A stretch of DNA of 64,000 nucleotides. It comes from Candidatus Gastranaerophilales bacterium (GTDB lineage: Bacteria > Cyanobacteriota > Vampirovibrionia > Gastranaerophilales > Gastranaerophilaceae). A program made the position numbers and the translations under genes. The stretch is from NCBI GenBank assembly GCA_944324305.1, contig CALUVV010000003.1:124001-188000 (forward strand), in the 5' to 3' direction. The notes beneath the pieces are model-generated. The model did no database searches, had not been told where the DNA came from, and saw nothing but the letters and a program-made list of their open reading frames with translations. Below are positions 17,053 to 26,549 of the stretch, one piece after another. Positions within the stretch are counted from its first letter, which is position 1. Each line of letters opens with the position of its first letter.

Positions 17053-18351
17053 ATGAATAAGTATGATGTTATTGTTGTCGGCGGAGGAACTGCAGGATGC
17101 GCTGCCGCTTACAACGCGGGAATTCTCGGATTAAAAACTTTATTAATTGAAAAAAGTATTCATTTAGGCGGAACAATTACTTCCGCACTTGTGGTGCCTG
17201 CAATGAAATCAGGTGAACATCAGATAAATACGGATTTTTACAAAGCCTTAATAGAAGAATTACACTCAATAGGCGGTCAGGCGACTTATCAAGGCAACCC
17301 CGGATGGTTTAATCCTGAGCTTACAAAAATAGCTTTGGATACATTAATGGCAAAAGCTAATGTGGAAGTCTTTTTTGATACGCATATAAGGGATGTAATT
17401 CTTGAGAATAATAAGATTAAGTCTATTGTAATATCTAAAGAAATGTTATCAGTATATAACGAGAAGATAGAAAAACAAAATAAAGAATTATCAGTATCTA
17501 TCGAAGCGAAATACGTAATTGATGCAACAGGAAATTGTGAAATCGGAAAACTTTGCGGCTGCGAATTTTTAGAAGAAAAACATGAAAATCAGCCCGTAAG
17601 TTTAAGATTTATGATGGGCGGTGTTGATGTTCCGCACTTTGCTGTCTGGTTAAAGAATTATGATACAGACAGAAATGTTACTACTGTAGAAGATGTTAAC
17701 GGTTTTATACACCTTTCAACGGCTTATACGTGGGATAAGGATAAAAAATGGGCACTGGCGCCGTTATTTGAAGATGCGGTGAAAAAAGGAATACTTAAAG
17801 ACCATGACCGTAATTATTTTCAAATATTTACGGTAGCCGGAATGCCCTCTACAATAGCTTTTAACTGCCCGAGAATAATAGATTACACCGAAACTCTTGA
17901 AGTTTCCAATATGTCTAAAGCATTACAGCTTGCAAGAAAAAATATATTCAGGCTTGCTAATTTCTGCAGAATTTATTTTCCGGGCTTTGAAAACGCCTAT
18001 ATATCCAATATTGCGGATATGCTGGGGGTTAGAGTTTCAAGACGGATAAAGGGCAGGTATGTTTATACGATTAATGATGTAAAATCCGGAAAAACATTTG
18101 CTCACCCTGTTGTTGTGTCAAACTATCCCGTTGATGTTCATTCGGAAAAGAAAGATGCATCTACGCTTGAGGTTGTTAAAGATTACACTCTGCCGCTTGA
18201 AAGCCTGATGTCAGCTGATATTGACAATTTGTTTGCTGCCGGAAGATGTATTTCGGCGGACTTTATGGCTCAAGGAGCCTTAAGAGTTCAAGCAAGCTGT
18301 TTTTCAATGGGTGAAGGTGCAGCAAAATATATTGCTAGTCTTTTTGCTTAA
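17053..18351 (+). CDS. FAD-dependent oxidoreductase (FAD_oxidored family)
   Basis: 432 aa. The N-terminal dinucleotide motif VIVVGGGTAGCAAAYNAGILGLKTLLIEKSIHLGGTITSALV and the later YVIDATGNCEIGKLCGCEFLEE and DNLFAAGRCISADFMAQGALRVQASCFSMGEGAA are typical of PF12831 flavoproteins. Their substrates are diverse and mostly unknown. A TATAAT box ends 7 nt before the ATG and there is no Shine-Dalgarno, so it is probably leaderless. Overlaps the convergent flavoprotein gene by 17 nt. Confidence 0.88.
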   Translation: MNKYDVIVVGGGTAGCAAAYNAGILGLKTLLIEKSIHLGGTITSALVVPAMKSGEHQINTDFYKALIEELHSIGGQATYQGNPGWFNPELTKIALDTLMAKANVEVFFDTHIRDVILENNKIKSIVISKEMLSVYNEKIEKQNKELSVSIEAKYVIDATGNCEIGKLCGCEFLEEKHENQPVSLRFMMGGVDVPHFAVWLKNYDTDRNVTTVEDVNGFIHLSTAYTWDKDKKWALAPLFEDAVKKGILKDHDRNYFQIFTVAGMPSTIAFNCPRIIDYTETLEVSNMSKALQLARKNIFRLANFCRIYFPGFENAYISNIADMLGVRVSRRIKGRYVYTINDVKSGKTFAHPVVVSNYPVDVHSEKKDASTLEVVKDYTLPLESLMSADIDNLFAAGRCISADFMAQGALRVQASCFSMGEGAAKYIASLFA

Positions 18352-19696
18352 CCTTGCTCATAAGAATTTGCGCGGCATTCAGCAAAGGATCTATTGTCGG
18401 CGAAAACGGCGGAGCGTAAGTAAAATCGTTATTGTAGAATTCTTCAACAGTCATTCCCGCAAGCAAGGCAGCTGCAAGTGAGTTAATCCTTTTATCAGCA
18501 TCACCCGCACCAACAGCCTGAGCTCCGAGAATTTTTCCTGTTTCATAATCTGCTGTCAATTTTAAAGTAATGTTATTAACATTAGGCATATAACCTACTT
18601 TATCATTCTTTGTAACAGTAACCGATACAGGCTTATATCCCAATGCAGCCGCACGTTTTTCCGTTAATCCCGTCATAGACATAGTCAAGTTTAAACATCG
18701 CGTTACGGCTGATCCCAGAACTCCTATAAATCTGTCATCGCCACCGCATGCGTTAATTGCTGCCGTTCTGCCCTCTTTATTGGCATTTGAACCCAAAGGC
18801 ATCCAAATTTTTGTATCGCTTACTACAAGATGTTCTTCAACACAATCACCGCAGGCGTATATATCGGTAATATTAGTTTCCATTTTTTCATTTACTTTAA
18901 TTGCACCTGTCAAACCTATATCTATCCCTGCATCTTTTGCAATATCAACATTAGGAGTTACACCTGCGCATAAAACTACAAAATCTGTGCTAAATTCTTT
19001 TCCCGTTCCTGTTCTGACAGTATGCACGCCATTCATGTCACCCGAAAACTCGGTTACAAGTTCAGATGTTAATATCTGAAATCTTCCGTCATTTATCGAA
19101 TTTAACTGTTCTTCTATAAGTCTTGACATATCTTCATCAAAAATTGTCATTACGTATGGTGCATATTCTACAATCGTCACTTTTAGGTTCTGTTTTACAA
19201 GGGCTTCCAGAATTTCCATACCTATATAGCCAGCACCTACAATGGTTGCATGTTTTGATTTTAATGCCTTTTCCTTAATGGCGATGCCGTCCTCTATCTT
19301 ACGCAATGTGAATATATTGGGTAAGTTTACGTTTTTAATTTTCGGAATAATAGGACGCGCGCCAATTGCAATTATTAATTTATCATAATCAACAAGATAC
19401 GCACGCTGGGTATTTAAGTCCTGTATTAAGACCTGTTTAGCCTCTGGGATAATCTTCATGGCCCTGCTTTTAAGATGTATATGAACATTTTTCTTTTCAA
19501 AATCCTCGGGAGAGCGCACCAAAAGTAATCGGTAATCTTCAAAATTTCCCTCTATATAATAAGGCAATCCGCAAGCCGAATAAGAAATATGCGTATCATC
19601 CGTATATAAATCTATATTTGCATCAGGCAATAACCTTCTTGCCTTTGCCGCAGCTTTTGCACCCGCTGCAACACCGCCTAAAATTACAATTTTCAT
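18335..19696 (-). CDS. CoA-disulfide reductase / NADH oxidase family flavoprotein
   Basis: 453 aa pyridine nucleotide-disulfide oxidoreductase. FAD motif MKIVILGGVAAGAKAAAKARR; active-site Cys42 in SYSACGLPYYI, the single-Cys arrangement of CoA-disulfide reductases, NADH oxidases and persulfide reductases; NAD(P)-binding HATIVGAGYIGMEILEALV; second FAD motif TDIYACGDCVEEH; and a C-terminal dimerisation domain. No rhodanese domain is fused. Substrate choice between CoA disulfide, oxygen and persulfide cannot be made from sequence. No strong Shine-Dalgarno. Confidence 0.9.
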   Translation of the reverse strand: MKIVILGGVAAGAKAAAKARRLLPDANIDLYTDDTHISYSACGLPYYIEGNFEDYRLLLVRSPEDFEKKNVHIHLKSRAMKIIPEAKQVLIQDLNTQRAYLVDYDKLIIAIGARPIIPKIKNVNLPNIFTLRKIEDGIAIKEKALKSKHATIVGAGYIGMEILEALVKQNLKVTIVEYAPYVMTIFDEDMSRLIEEQLNSINDGRFQILTSELVTEFSGDMNGVHTVRTGTGKEFSTDFVVLCAGVTPNVDIAKDAGIDIGLTGAIKVNEKMETNITDIYACGDCVEEHLVVSDTKIWMPLGSNANKEGRTAAINACGGDDRFIGVLGSAVTRCLNLTMSMTGLTEKRAAALGYKPVSVTVTKNDKVGYMPNVNNITLKLTADYETGKILGAQAVGAGDADKRINSLAAALLAGMTVEEFYNNDFTYAPPFSPTIDPLLNAAQILMSKVKQKD

Positions 19697-19738
19697 AAGC
19701 TTAATATAATACTATATTAAAACTTTTACATCGCACTG

Positions 19739-19879
19739 TTAGTTTAATCCTGATGTATTTAAAATTACACCTTTCATAAATTCGCAATATGCATCTATAT
19801 CTGCCTGTGTTTTTTCAGCCTTTTCAACAAGATTAGTAATTTCAACAACAATTTTTTCTTTTTTCAAATCGTCAAACAT
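19739..19879 (-). CDS. Small protein (46 aa), unknown
   Basis: Short ORF with a GGAG motif 9 nt upstream of the ATG. The product starts MFDDLKKEKIVVEITNLVEK and ends KGVILNTSGLN; acidic/basic and helical, without membrane segment. The sequence just before the ATG (GGAGTGTGTGTC) is strikingly like that of the 57-aa ORF at 62252 (GGAGATGTGTC), hinting at a shared small-gene family or regulation. Flanked by AT-rich non-coding DNA. Coding status is plausible but unproven. Confidence 0.5.
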   Translation of the reverse strand: MFDDLKKEKIVVEITNLVEKAEKTQADIDAYCEFMKGVILNTSGLN

Positions 19880-20028
19880 GACACACACTCCGTAATAAAA
19901 TAAATAACAATTTATACATCGGCATTATCAGCTAAAAACTTTAGTTTATTTAACAACATTGTTACATATTTTAAAAATTTAACAAAAAATTTATTTATAC
20001 GTTTTATAAATATCAAAAAGGAGTTTTT

Positions 20029-20382
20029 ATGGAAATCGGAAACAGCCCCTGCAAAACTGCATTCTGCGGAGTTATAAAGAATTCGACCTGGTCAAGAGTA
20101 AAAAAATACGCGATTGAAAACGGTAAAAAGGAAGAATTAAAAGCATTTGAAGATTTTTGTAATAAACATAAAAATTGTGATTTTGCTATTTCAGGGAGAC
20201 ACGTTAAACGCCCTTGCGAGGGAAATCATATTGTTGTAAAAGTAAATTCCCCTGATAACACCAAAAAAAGGGGATATGAATTATTCTATATGGGAACAAG
20301 AGATATAACCGAGAATGTTTACAATATAATGAAAAAGATCTTTGACCCCACATCAGAACTTTATCAAAAAACTTTCCGCTAA
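20029..20382 (+). CDS. Unknown 117-aa basic protein
   Basis: No family recognised. Strong Shine-Dalgarno (AAAAAGGAG, 5 nt). No signal peptide or membrane segment. The sequence has four Cys (SPCKTAFCG, FCNKHKNCDFA), a motif GRHVKRPCEGNHIVVKV and a basic C-terminus. The N-terminal NSPCKTAFCG and polar make-up recall short cytosolic proteins common in this bacterial group; a function cannot be proposed. Its stop overlaps the convergent ABC permease stop by 4 nt. Confidence 0.6.
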   Translation: MEIGNSPCKTAFCGVIKNSTWSRVKKYAIENGKKEELKAFEDFCNKHKNCDFAISGRHVKRPCEGNHIVVKVNSPDNTKKRGYELFYMGTRDITENVYNIMKKIFDPTSELYQKTFR

Positions 20383-21263
20383 TCAGCTTCGTTATAAACA
20401 AGTTTTTTTCTCAAATTCCATTGAATAAGGGTTAAAACAAGTATTATACTAAATAAGACATAAGCAATTGCCGAAGCCTTACCGACATTGAAATATTCAA
20501 AAGCATTCTTGTAAATTGCGTAAACAAGAACGTTTGTACTGTCTAAAGGACCGCCCTGCGTCATTAAATATATTAAATCAAATATTTGGAATGAGCTTAT
20601 TGCCGTAATTATTACAACAAAAAATATTGACGGTGACAGCAATGGTACAGTAACATATTTAAATGTCTGAAACGGTGTTGCACCATCAATTTTTGCCGCC
20701 TCAAACATACTCTGTGATATTCCGGATAAGGAAGATAAAAATATTATCATATTATATCCGATTAATTTCCACACAGAAACAATAATAAGAGCCGTCATTG
20801 CATAATGAGTATCGTAAAGCCAATTTATATGAATATTTAATATATGGTTTAAAAGTCCGATGTTCGGATCAAAAATCCACTCCCAAACAACGCCGATAAC
20901 TATCATCGGTGTAATAAAAGGCAAAAAATACGCTGTTTTATAGAATTCCGCTCCTCTTATTTTAGAATTCAATATGCAGGCCAGCACTAAAGGAATTATT
21001 ACCCCGAATACGGAAGTGCTCACTGCGAAAACAATGGTGTTCCATAATATTTTATAGAACAAAGGTTCGGAAAAAATTTCTTTGTAGTTTGCCAGCCCGG
21101 CAAACTCAATCGGGTTTAACAAATCCCATTTTGCAAAACTTAAGCCGAAAGAACAGATTACGGGGATTATAATAAATATTAAAGTCCCGATTAAAGCTGG
21201 AAAAATAAATACCCAGCCGGCAAACCGTTCGTTATTTGATAAGTTATTAAGAAATTTTTTCAT
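20379..21263 (-). CDS. Sugar ABC transporter permease (MalF/UgpA type)
   Basis: Inner-membrane permease, 294 aa with six predicted helices. Start taken at MKKFLNNLSNNERFAGWVFIFPALIG, the usual family N-terminus; a longer frame adds 53 improbable residues. The cytoplasmic EAA loop reads EAAKIDGATPFQTFKYVTVPLLSP, the contact site for the ATPase. The substrate-binding protein, second permease and ATPase are not in this window, so it is an orphan here. A TATAAT box lies 6 nt upstream of the ATG without Shine-Dalgarno. Divergent from the phosphohexomutase gene. Confidence 0.9.
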   Translation of the reverse strand: MKKFLNNLSNNERFAGWVFIFPALIGTLIFIIIPVICSFGLSFAKWDLLNPIEFAGLANYKEIFSEPLFYKILWNTIVFAVSTSVFGVIIPLVLACILNSKIRGAEFYKTAYFLPFITPMIVIGVVWEWIFDPNIGLLNHILNIHINWLYDTHYAMTALIIVSVWKLIGYNMIIFLSSLSGISQSMFEAAKIDGATPFQTFKYVTVPLLSPSIFFVVIITAISSFQIFDLIYLMTQGGPLDSTNVLVYAIYKNAFEYFNVGKASAIAYVLFSIILVLTLIQWNLRKKLVYNEAD

Positions 21264-21302
21264 GTTATAATTATACAATAATTGATAAGGGGAGAACTTA
21301 AT

Positions 21303-22751
21303 ATGAAAAAATATGAACACGCATTCGGAAAAAATGATATAAGAGGCATTTACGGTGAAGATATAACAGAGGATTTGTTTTATAATATAGGCCGCGGTTT
21401 TGTGGATTGGCTGAAAAAGCAATCAGGTAAAAAAGAAAATGAAATGTGGATTACAATAACACGCGATGCAAGACTGCATTCTCCCGCATTGGAAAAAGCA
21501 TTAACGGAAGGTATAACTTCTACGGGCGCTAATGTTATACATCTCGGTCTTGCCCCGACACCAATCGGCTACTATTCCGAAGTTGCAGGAATTCCCGGTT
21601 ATGACATAATTGCAGCTGCAATTATTACCGCAAGTCATAACCCGAAAGAGTATAACGGTTTAAAAATGACTTTTAATAAAAGAACTTTAACAGAAGCTCA
21701 AATTGCAGAAGTCAGAGATTGTACCTTTAGAGAGTTTGAATTTGCAAAAGAACCTTCAATTCCGCACGGAAAAGTTGAAGAATATAACATTATTCCAGAT
21801 TACATAAAAGATATGGAAAACCGCTTCGGGAAAATCGGCGAAGGTGTAAAAGTCGTTGTTGACAGCGCGAATGCAACAGGCGGAGTTGTAGGTCCGGAGT
21901 TATACAAAAAACTTGGCTGTGATGTTATTGAATTATTTTCGGAGCCAGACGGAAATTTTCCTAATCACCACCCGAACCCGAGCGTAGAAAAGACATTGGA
22001 TACTCTCAAAGAAGTTGTAATTGAAAATAAAGCAGATATAGGAATAGCCTATGACGGTGACAGCGACAGAATAGGCATAGTCGATCAGGACGGAAAATTC
22101 TTAACAGGGGACAAATTGCTTTTAATTTATGCTATGGATTTAATTGAAGACTGCAAAAAAACAAACACATGCCCCACTGTTGTAAGCGAAGTAAAATGCT
22201 CTCAAGTTCTTTATGATCAGATTAACAAACTCGGCGGCAATGCTGTTATGTGCAAAACCGGCCACGGCTATATTAAAGACAAAATGAAAGAAACAAATGC
22301 GCTTCTTGCAGGAGAAATGAGCGGTCATACTTTCTTTAAAGATAAATATTACGGATTTGATGATGCCATTTATGCAGGATGCAGAATTATTGAAATTATT
22401 TCAAAACATAAAAAAACTAATCCAGGCTTCAAAATATCAGACATGCTGAAACCTTTTGATGAGGTTTGTTCGTCGCCCGAAGTACGTTTTCCCTGCCCGA
22501 ACGAGCGTAAAAAAGAAACTCTTGAAAAATTCAAACAATGCGTTGAAAACAACAGAAATATGTTTGGTTCCGAAATTAAAGAAATAATAACGCTTGACGG
22601 AATGAGAATTGTATTCGATGGCGGTTTTGCGTTAATAAGACAAAGTAATACCGAACCTGTTTTCACATTAAGATTTGAAGCGAAAAACAAAGAAGAATGT
22701 GAAAAATTCAAATCCTGTATGATAAATACTTTAGAAGATATTTTAAAGTAA
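21303..22751 (+). CDS. Phosphomannomutase/phosphoglucomutase
   Basis: 482 aa alpha-D-phosphohexomutase interconverting hexose 6- and 1-phosphates for nucleotide-sugar synthesis. Start at MKKYEHAFGKNDIRGIYGED, preceded by AAGGGGAG; a slightly longer frame lacks one. Motifs are TASHNPKEYNG (phosphoserine loop), DGDSDRIGI (Mg2+ loop), GEMSGHTFF (sugar-binding loop) and RQSNTEPVFTLRFEA (phosphate-binding loop), the full AlgC/ManB set. Followed by a strong terminator. Confidence 0.93.
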   Translation: MKKYEHAFGKNDIRGIYGEDITEDLFYNIGRGFVDWLKKQSGKKENEMWITITRDARLHSPALEKALTEGITSTGANVIHLGLAPTPIGYYSEVAGIPGYDIIAAAIITASHNPKEYNGLKMTFNKRTLTEAQIAEVRDCTFREFEFAKEPSIPHGKVEEYNIIPDYIKDMENRFGKIGEGVKVVVDSANATGGVVGPELYKKLGCDVIELFSEPDGNFPNHHPNPSVEKTLDTLKEVVIENKADIGIAYDGDSDRIGIVDQDGKFLTGDKLLLIYAMDLIEDCKKTNTCPTVVSEVKCSQVLYDQINKLGGNAVMCKTGHGYIKDKMKETNALLAGEMSGHTFFKDKYYGFDDAIYAGCRIIEIISKHKKTNPGFKISDMLKPFDEVCSSPEVRFPCPNERKKETLEKFKQCVENNRNMFGSEIKEIITLDGMRIVFDGGFALIRQSNTEPVFTLRFEAKNKEECEKFKSCMINTLEDILK

Positions 22752-22772
22752 AAAAATTAAGAAATTAAACAA

Positions 22773-22809
22773 AAAGATTACAAAGCACTTGCATTGTAAT
22801 CTTTTTTTT
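22773..22809 (+). terminator. Intrinsic terminator
   Basis: Perfect stem AAAGATTACAA / TTGTAATCTTT with a 10-nt loop and a T-run. It separates the mutase gene from the ribosomal block. Confidence 0.9.
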
Positions 22810-22934
22810 GTTATTATATATCCTGTCAGAAAAGTTACTCGCGAATATTTTACCATAGGCTTTAAACAGCTTTAATTTTGGTGTATTCGCTATATATTTA
22901 TAAAAACTACTAATTAAAATGAAAGGTAAAATCA

Positions 22935-23582
22935 ATGGATTTAGAAAACAAAGAAGAAATGACAGTTGAAGAAGCTTCTGCTCAAACAGTAGAAGAAAAA
23001 GCCGAAGCTCCTGCAGAAGATGCTGCTGAAGAAAGATCTGCACGCGGTCAAAGACGCGGACGCGGCAAAAAACAAAAAATTGAAACAACTGAAGAAAAAC
23101 CTCAATCAGAATGGGTTGAACGTGTTGTTCAAATCAGCCGTGTAACTAAAGTTGTTAAAGGCGGTAAAAAATTAAGCTTCCGTGCTATTGTTATCGTTGG
23201 TAACAAAAAAGGCCAGGTTGGCGTTGGATGTGCTAAAGCTGCCGAAGTTATTATCGCTATCCAAAAAGCTATTGCTGACGGAAGAAAAAATCTTATCAAC
23301 GTACCTATCTTTAAAACAACTATTCCTCACCCGATTACGGGACGTTCAGGTGCAGGTGCCGTTATGCTTAAACCGGCTTCTCAAGGTACAGGTATTATCG
23401 CAGGCGGTGCGGTTCGTTTAGTTCTTGAACTTGCAGGTATTGAAAACATTCTTGCAAAATCTTTAGGTTCTAAAGCTCCTCTTAATGCTGCAAACGCAAC
23501 TTTAGAAGCTTTAAAAGCACTTACTCCGTTCAGCGAAGTTGCTGCAAAACGCGGTTTAACAATGGCTGAATTGTTGAACTAG
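22935..23582 (+). CDS. rpsE: 30S ribosomal protein S5 with acidic/basic N-terminal extension
   Basis: S5 supports decoding accuracy and mRNA unwinding at the 30S entry site. 215 aa, longer than the usual ~165-170, because residues 1-55 form an extension first acidic ([20 protein letters not shown]) then basic ([12 protein letters not shown]). The core starts near [28 protein letters not shown] and includes [28 protein letters not shown]. Here it opens the operon instead of following rplR. Shine-Dalgarno AAAGGT. Confidence 0.97.
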   Translation: MDLENKEEMTVEEASAQTVEEKAEAPAEDAAEERSARGQRRGRGKKQKIETTEEKPQSEWVERVVQISRVTKVVKGGKKLSFRAIVIVGNKKGQVGVGCAKAAEVIIAIQKAIADGRKNLINVPIFKTTIPHPITGRSGAGAVMLKPASQGTGIIAGGAVRLVLELAGIENILAKSLGSKAPLNAANATLEALKALTPFSEVAAKRGLTMAELLN

Positions 23583-23660
23583 TGCCGCGCAAGTAGCCGT
23601 ATCAGGTTATTGTTTTAATCTGATATAATTTAGTAATATAAGTAAAAAGGAATTAATAAA
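23583..23660 (+). promoter_or_regulatory. Hairpin and TATAAT in the rpsE-rpmD gap
   Basis: An imperfect stem (ATCAGgTTA / TTAAtCTGAT) is followed by TATAAT at 23624-23629 and then the rpmD Shine-Dalgarno. A possible internal promoter or attenuator; a -35 box is not convincing. Confidence 0.35.
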
Positions 23661-23852
23661 ATGGCAAAAACAGAATTAAAACAAATAAAAATCAAACTTG
23701 TAAAAAGCTTAATAGGAGCTTCAGAAGCTCAGCGCAGAGTTGTTGCAGGTTTAGGTTTGAAAAAACAAAATCAGGTTGTGGAACACTACAACAGTGCAAC
23801 TATTTTAGGTATGGTAAATAAAGTACCTCACTTAGTACAAATCGTTGACTAG
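23661..23852 (+). CDS. rpmD: 50S ribosomal protein L30
   Basis: 63 aa, normal size for L30. KQIKIKLVKSLIGASEAQRRVVAGLGLKKQNQVVEHYNSATILGMVNKVPHLVQIV matches the family along its length. Shine-Dalgarno AAAAAGGAATT. Second gene of the rpsE-rpmD-rplO-secY block. Confidence 0.96.
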   Translation: MAKTELKQIKIKLVKSLIGASEAQRRVVAGLGLKKQNQVVEHYNSATILGMVNKVPHLVQIVD

Positions 23853-23927
23853 ACTGATTGATTGCGCATAGCCTTCGGGCAACAGTGAAAGCGAGCAATC
23901 ATACAAGAAAATAAAGGAATTAATAAA
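23853..23927. other. GC-rich hairpin-forming spacer between rpmD and rplO
   Basis: Contains TGATTGCGC and GCGAGCAATCA as imperfect inverted arms around GCCTTCGGGC. Composition differs from its neighbours. Possibly an inserted short repeat or a processing/regulatory hairpin. Confidence 0.35.
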
Positions 23928-24374
23928 ATGACAATTACATTAGAAGATTTAAGACCTGCAGAAGGTGCTACACATAAAATTAAAAGAGTAGGCAGAGGCC
24001 GTTCATCAGGCAGAGGTAAAACATCTTGCCGCGGTCATAACGGTGAAGGACAACGTTCGGGAAACTCATCTAAAAGAGGTTTTGAAGGCGGACAGATGCC
24101 GGGTTACAGACAAATGCCGAAATTAAAAGGCTTTAAACTTATTAACCAGCTTAAATATGCTGAAATTAACGTAGGCAGAATTGCACAATACGGTATGAAA
24201 GAAGTTTCTCTTGAAATATTAAAAGAAGCAGGCAGAGTTCATCCGTCTTGCGTTGGTTTAAGAGTTTTGGGCAGCGGCGAATTAAAAGACGCTGTTACCG
24301 TAAAAGCTTGTTATGTAACACCATCAGCTAAAGAAAAAATTGAAAAAGCAGGCGGAAAGGTTGAGTTAGTATAA
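23928..24374 (+). CDS. rplO: 50S ribosomal protein L15
   Basis: 148 aa. Family hallmarks are the N-terminal TLEDLRPAEGATHKIKRVGRGRSSGRGKTSCRGHNGEGQRSG, GFEGGQMPGYRQMPKLKGF, and the C-terminal VTVKACYVTPSAKEKIEKAGGKVELV. The stop overlaps the secY start by one base (TAATG), so translation is coupled. Confidence 0.97.
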   Translation: MTITLEDLRPAEGATHKIKRVGRGRSSGRGKTSCRGHNGEGQRSGNSSKRGFEGGQMPGYRQMPKLKGFKLINQLKYAEINVGRIAQYGMKEVSLEILKEAGRVHPSCVGLRVLGSGELKDAVTVKACYVTPSAKEKIEKAGGKVELV

Positions 24375-25711
24375 TGGCACAAGGAATGAAAATGCCGACA
24401 ACTGATGACTTAATGTCAATGTGGCAGGCTTCGGGATTGAAAGAAAAAATAATTTTCACTTTCCTTATGATTGCCGCATTCAGATTCGGGGTACAGATGC
24501 CTTTGTTTGGTATCAATAACCAAATATTTGCAAATATTGCACAGGGAAACAATATCATCGGATTTTTGGATTTGTTTTCAGGCGGTGCTTTAGGTAAAGT
24601 ATCAATATTTGCATTGGGTATCGGGCCTTACATCACGTCATCAATTATTATTCAGCTTGTTTCTGTTGTAATTCCTTCTCTGGAAAAACTGCAGAAAGAA
24701 GAAGGTGAAGCAGGAAGAAGAAAACTGTCACAGTATACGCGTATTTTTACTGTTGTATTGGCTGTATTTCAGTCGTTAATCTTCATGCTTTATCTGCACC
24801 ACTTACCAGGAGCGGTTTTACCTAACGTTAATCCGATAATGTTCTTTATAAGCTCAATTGTTGTATTAACTGCGGGTTCTGTTCTTGTTATGTGGATTTC
24901 AGAGCTTATCACCGAAAAAGGTATCGGTAACGGAGGTTCGTTAATAATCTTTATCGGTATCCTGTCAGGTATTCCGATTTATGCTTCAAGAACAGCACAA
25001 ATTGTTGCAAATAATTCTATGATGCAATTGGGTCTTGCGGTATTACTTCTTATTTTCTTTGCGGCAATGATTTTCATTGTAATAATGCAGGAAGCTGTGA
25101 GAAAAGTTATTATCGTAAACCCTAAAAGACAGGTCGGAAATAAAGTGTATGGCGGCATGAATTCGTTTATTCCGTTTAAACTTAATCCGGGCGGTGTTAT
25201 GCCTATTATCTTTGCTATTGCAATTTTGCTTTTCCCTTCAACTATATTAAGTTTAGTGGGACAGGCCAACTTCAAAAGCGAGGCTGTTAAAAATATAGTT
25301 ATTCACTTAAATCAGGTTTTAAGCCCTGACGGTGTAACATACTATGTTTTATATTTCCTGCTGATTGTAGCATTAACATTCTTCTATGCGTCAATCATGC
25401 CGAATATGCAGCCTAAAGATATTGCAGACAACTTAAAGAAATACGGTTCATCAATTCCGGGTGTAAAACCTGGCAGACCTACTGCTGAAGCTCTTGATAA
25501 AATATTAACAAAAACAACGTTTATCGGAGCTATGGGACTTGGTATTATTGCACTTGTTCCGTCACTTGCAAGTTATGTAACAAACATTAAGACTTTGCAG
25601 GGTATCGGAGCAACTTCATTAATAATCATGGTAGGTGTTGCGCTCGACTTGATTAATCAGGTAAGAACACACCTGCTGGCGAGAAATTATGAATCGTTCT
25701 TAAAAGAATAA
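24374..25711 (+). CDS. secY: Preprotein translocase subunit SecY
   Basis: Channel-forming subunit of the Sec translocon; 445 aa with ten predicted transmembrane helices. FLDLFSGGALGKVSIFALGIGPYITSSIIIQL (plug/TM2 region), GEAGRRKLSQYTR, LITEKGIGNGGSLIIFIGI, LNPGGVMPIIFA and the C-terminal loop DIADNLKKYGSSIPGVKPGRPTAEAL are all typical. A terminator follows immediately, so adk, map and infA, which usually come next, are elsewhere. Confidence 0.98.
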   Translation: MAQGMKMPTTDDLMSMWQASGLKEKIIFTFLMIAAFRFGVQMPLFGINNQIFANIAQGNNIIGFLDLFSGGALGKVSIFALGIGPYITSSIIIQLVSVVIPSLEKLQKEEGEAGRRKLSQYTRIFTVVLAVFQSLIFMLYLHHLPGAVLPNVNPIMFFISSIVVLTAGSVLVMWISELITEKGIGNGGSLIIFIGILSGIPIYASRTAQIVANNSMMQLGLAVLLLIFFAAMIFIVIMQEAVRKVIIVNPKRQVGNKVYGGMNSFIPFKLNPGGVMPIIFAIAILLFPSTILSLVGQANFKSEAVKNIVIHLNQVLSPDGVTYYVLYFLLIVALTFFYASIMPNMQPKDIADNLKKYGSSIPGVKPGRPTAEALDKILTKTTFIGAMGLGIIALVPSLASYVTNIKTLQGIGATSLIIMVGVALDLINQVRTHLLARNYESFLKE

Positions 25712-25741
25712 AAAAGTGACCGCTCAGGCGGTCATTTTTTT
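25712..25741 (+). terminator. Intrinsic terminator after secY
   Basis: GTGACCGC / GCGGTCAT stem with loop TCAG and seven T, directly at the secY stop. Confidence 0.92.
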
Positions 25742-25958
25742 GCAAAAAAAAGCTCCCCTTATATATTGAGGAGCAAATACTGAGCAATCAGAAGAGTTGA
25801 GGATTTACATACTCATAATATAATTTTTTCTTTAAGATAACATTGGAAGAAATGATTAAAGATTATTTTTTTTGTAATTATTAAGGATAATTAATAATAT
25901 AGTTAAATTGGACAAAATAAAAAAAATATCATATAATAAAACTTAAAATGAGGTTATT
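25742..25958. other. AT-rich intergenic region
   Basis: A small stem (GCTCC / GGAGC, about 25750-25773) followed on the minus strand by eight T looks like a terminator, but no minus-strand gene leads into it. The rest is A/T-rich and presumably holds the promoter of the PilZ gene (TATAAT near 25933). No ORF seen. Confidence 0.4.
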
Positions 25959-26549
25959 ATGAGAGAACTAATTGAAAAAGACAGAAAAATTACAATTGTA
26001 CCGTCAGATTTTAAATGTGCAAACAAAGGGACAATAGTTGATGTTGAACCCAGATTTTTTACAATTGAACTGGAATATGAGCCTGACGGCATAATGCGGC
26101 ATAACTACTGCGAGTTCTATACGCAGACTAATCATGGAACTTTATATTTTGACTCTTATCCTGAAACAATTGAAGGGAAAAGAATTAAAATTGCTAATCC
26201 TGCAAAACACAGATTTTTGCAAAGACGTCAGTATACCCGTATAAAGTTTGTTCATGAACTTGATTTAAGCGCAGATAATATTACTCACAAAATTACTACA
26301 CTGGACATCTCTGCCGGCGGTATGAAAATCAGAACAGAAGATAATATTAATATTGAAGGAAACTACAGAATAATTTTGCCTTTATCTGAAGAGCAAAGCG
26401 TTGAATGTATGTTCAGCCCGATAAGGATTGAAAAGAATGAAAACGGCGGTTATACGATTTCCGGAAGATTTGAATACCACAACAACAAAGATAAAATGAC
26501 ATTAACGCAATACTGTACAAAAAGAAGTATTGAAATCCAGAACAAATAG
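25959..26549 (+). CDS. PilZ-domain (c-di-GMP receptor) protein
   Basis: 196 aa. An N-terminal YcgR-like part (ITIVPSDFKCANKGTIVDVEPRFFTIELEY) leads to the PilZ domain starting at RRQYTRIKF (the RxxxR c-di-GMP motif, about 88-96) and TTLDISAGGMKIRTE (DxSxxG motif). Both halves of the binding site are intact. Such proteins link c-di-GMP to surface structures or motility, which fits a genome rich in pilin-like genes. No cyclase of the GGDEF type is adjacent. Confidence 0.85.
   Translation: MRELIEKDRKITIVPSDFKCANKGTIVDVEPRFFTIELEYEPDGIMRHNYCEFYTQTNHGTLYFDSYPETIEGKRIKIANPAKHRFLQRRQYTRIKFVHELDLSADNITHKITTLDISAGGMKIRTEDNINIEGNYRIILPLSEEQSVECMFSPIRIEKNENGGYTISGRFEYHNNKDKMTLTQYCTKRSIEIQNK

Noticed and set aside
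25750..25790. Minus-strand terminator after secY
   Set aside because: The hairpin and T-run are real but there is no minus-strand gene to terminate, so it is left as part of the intergenic description.
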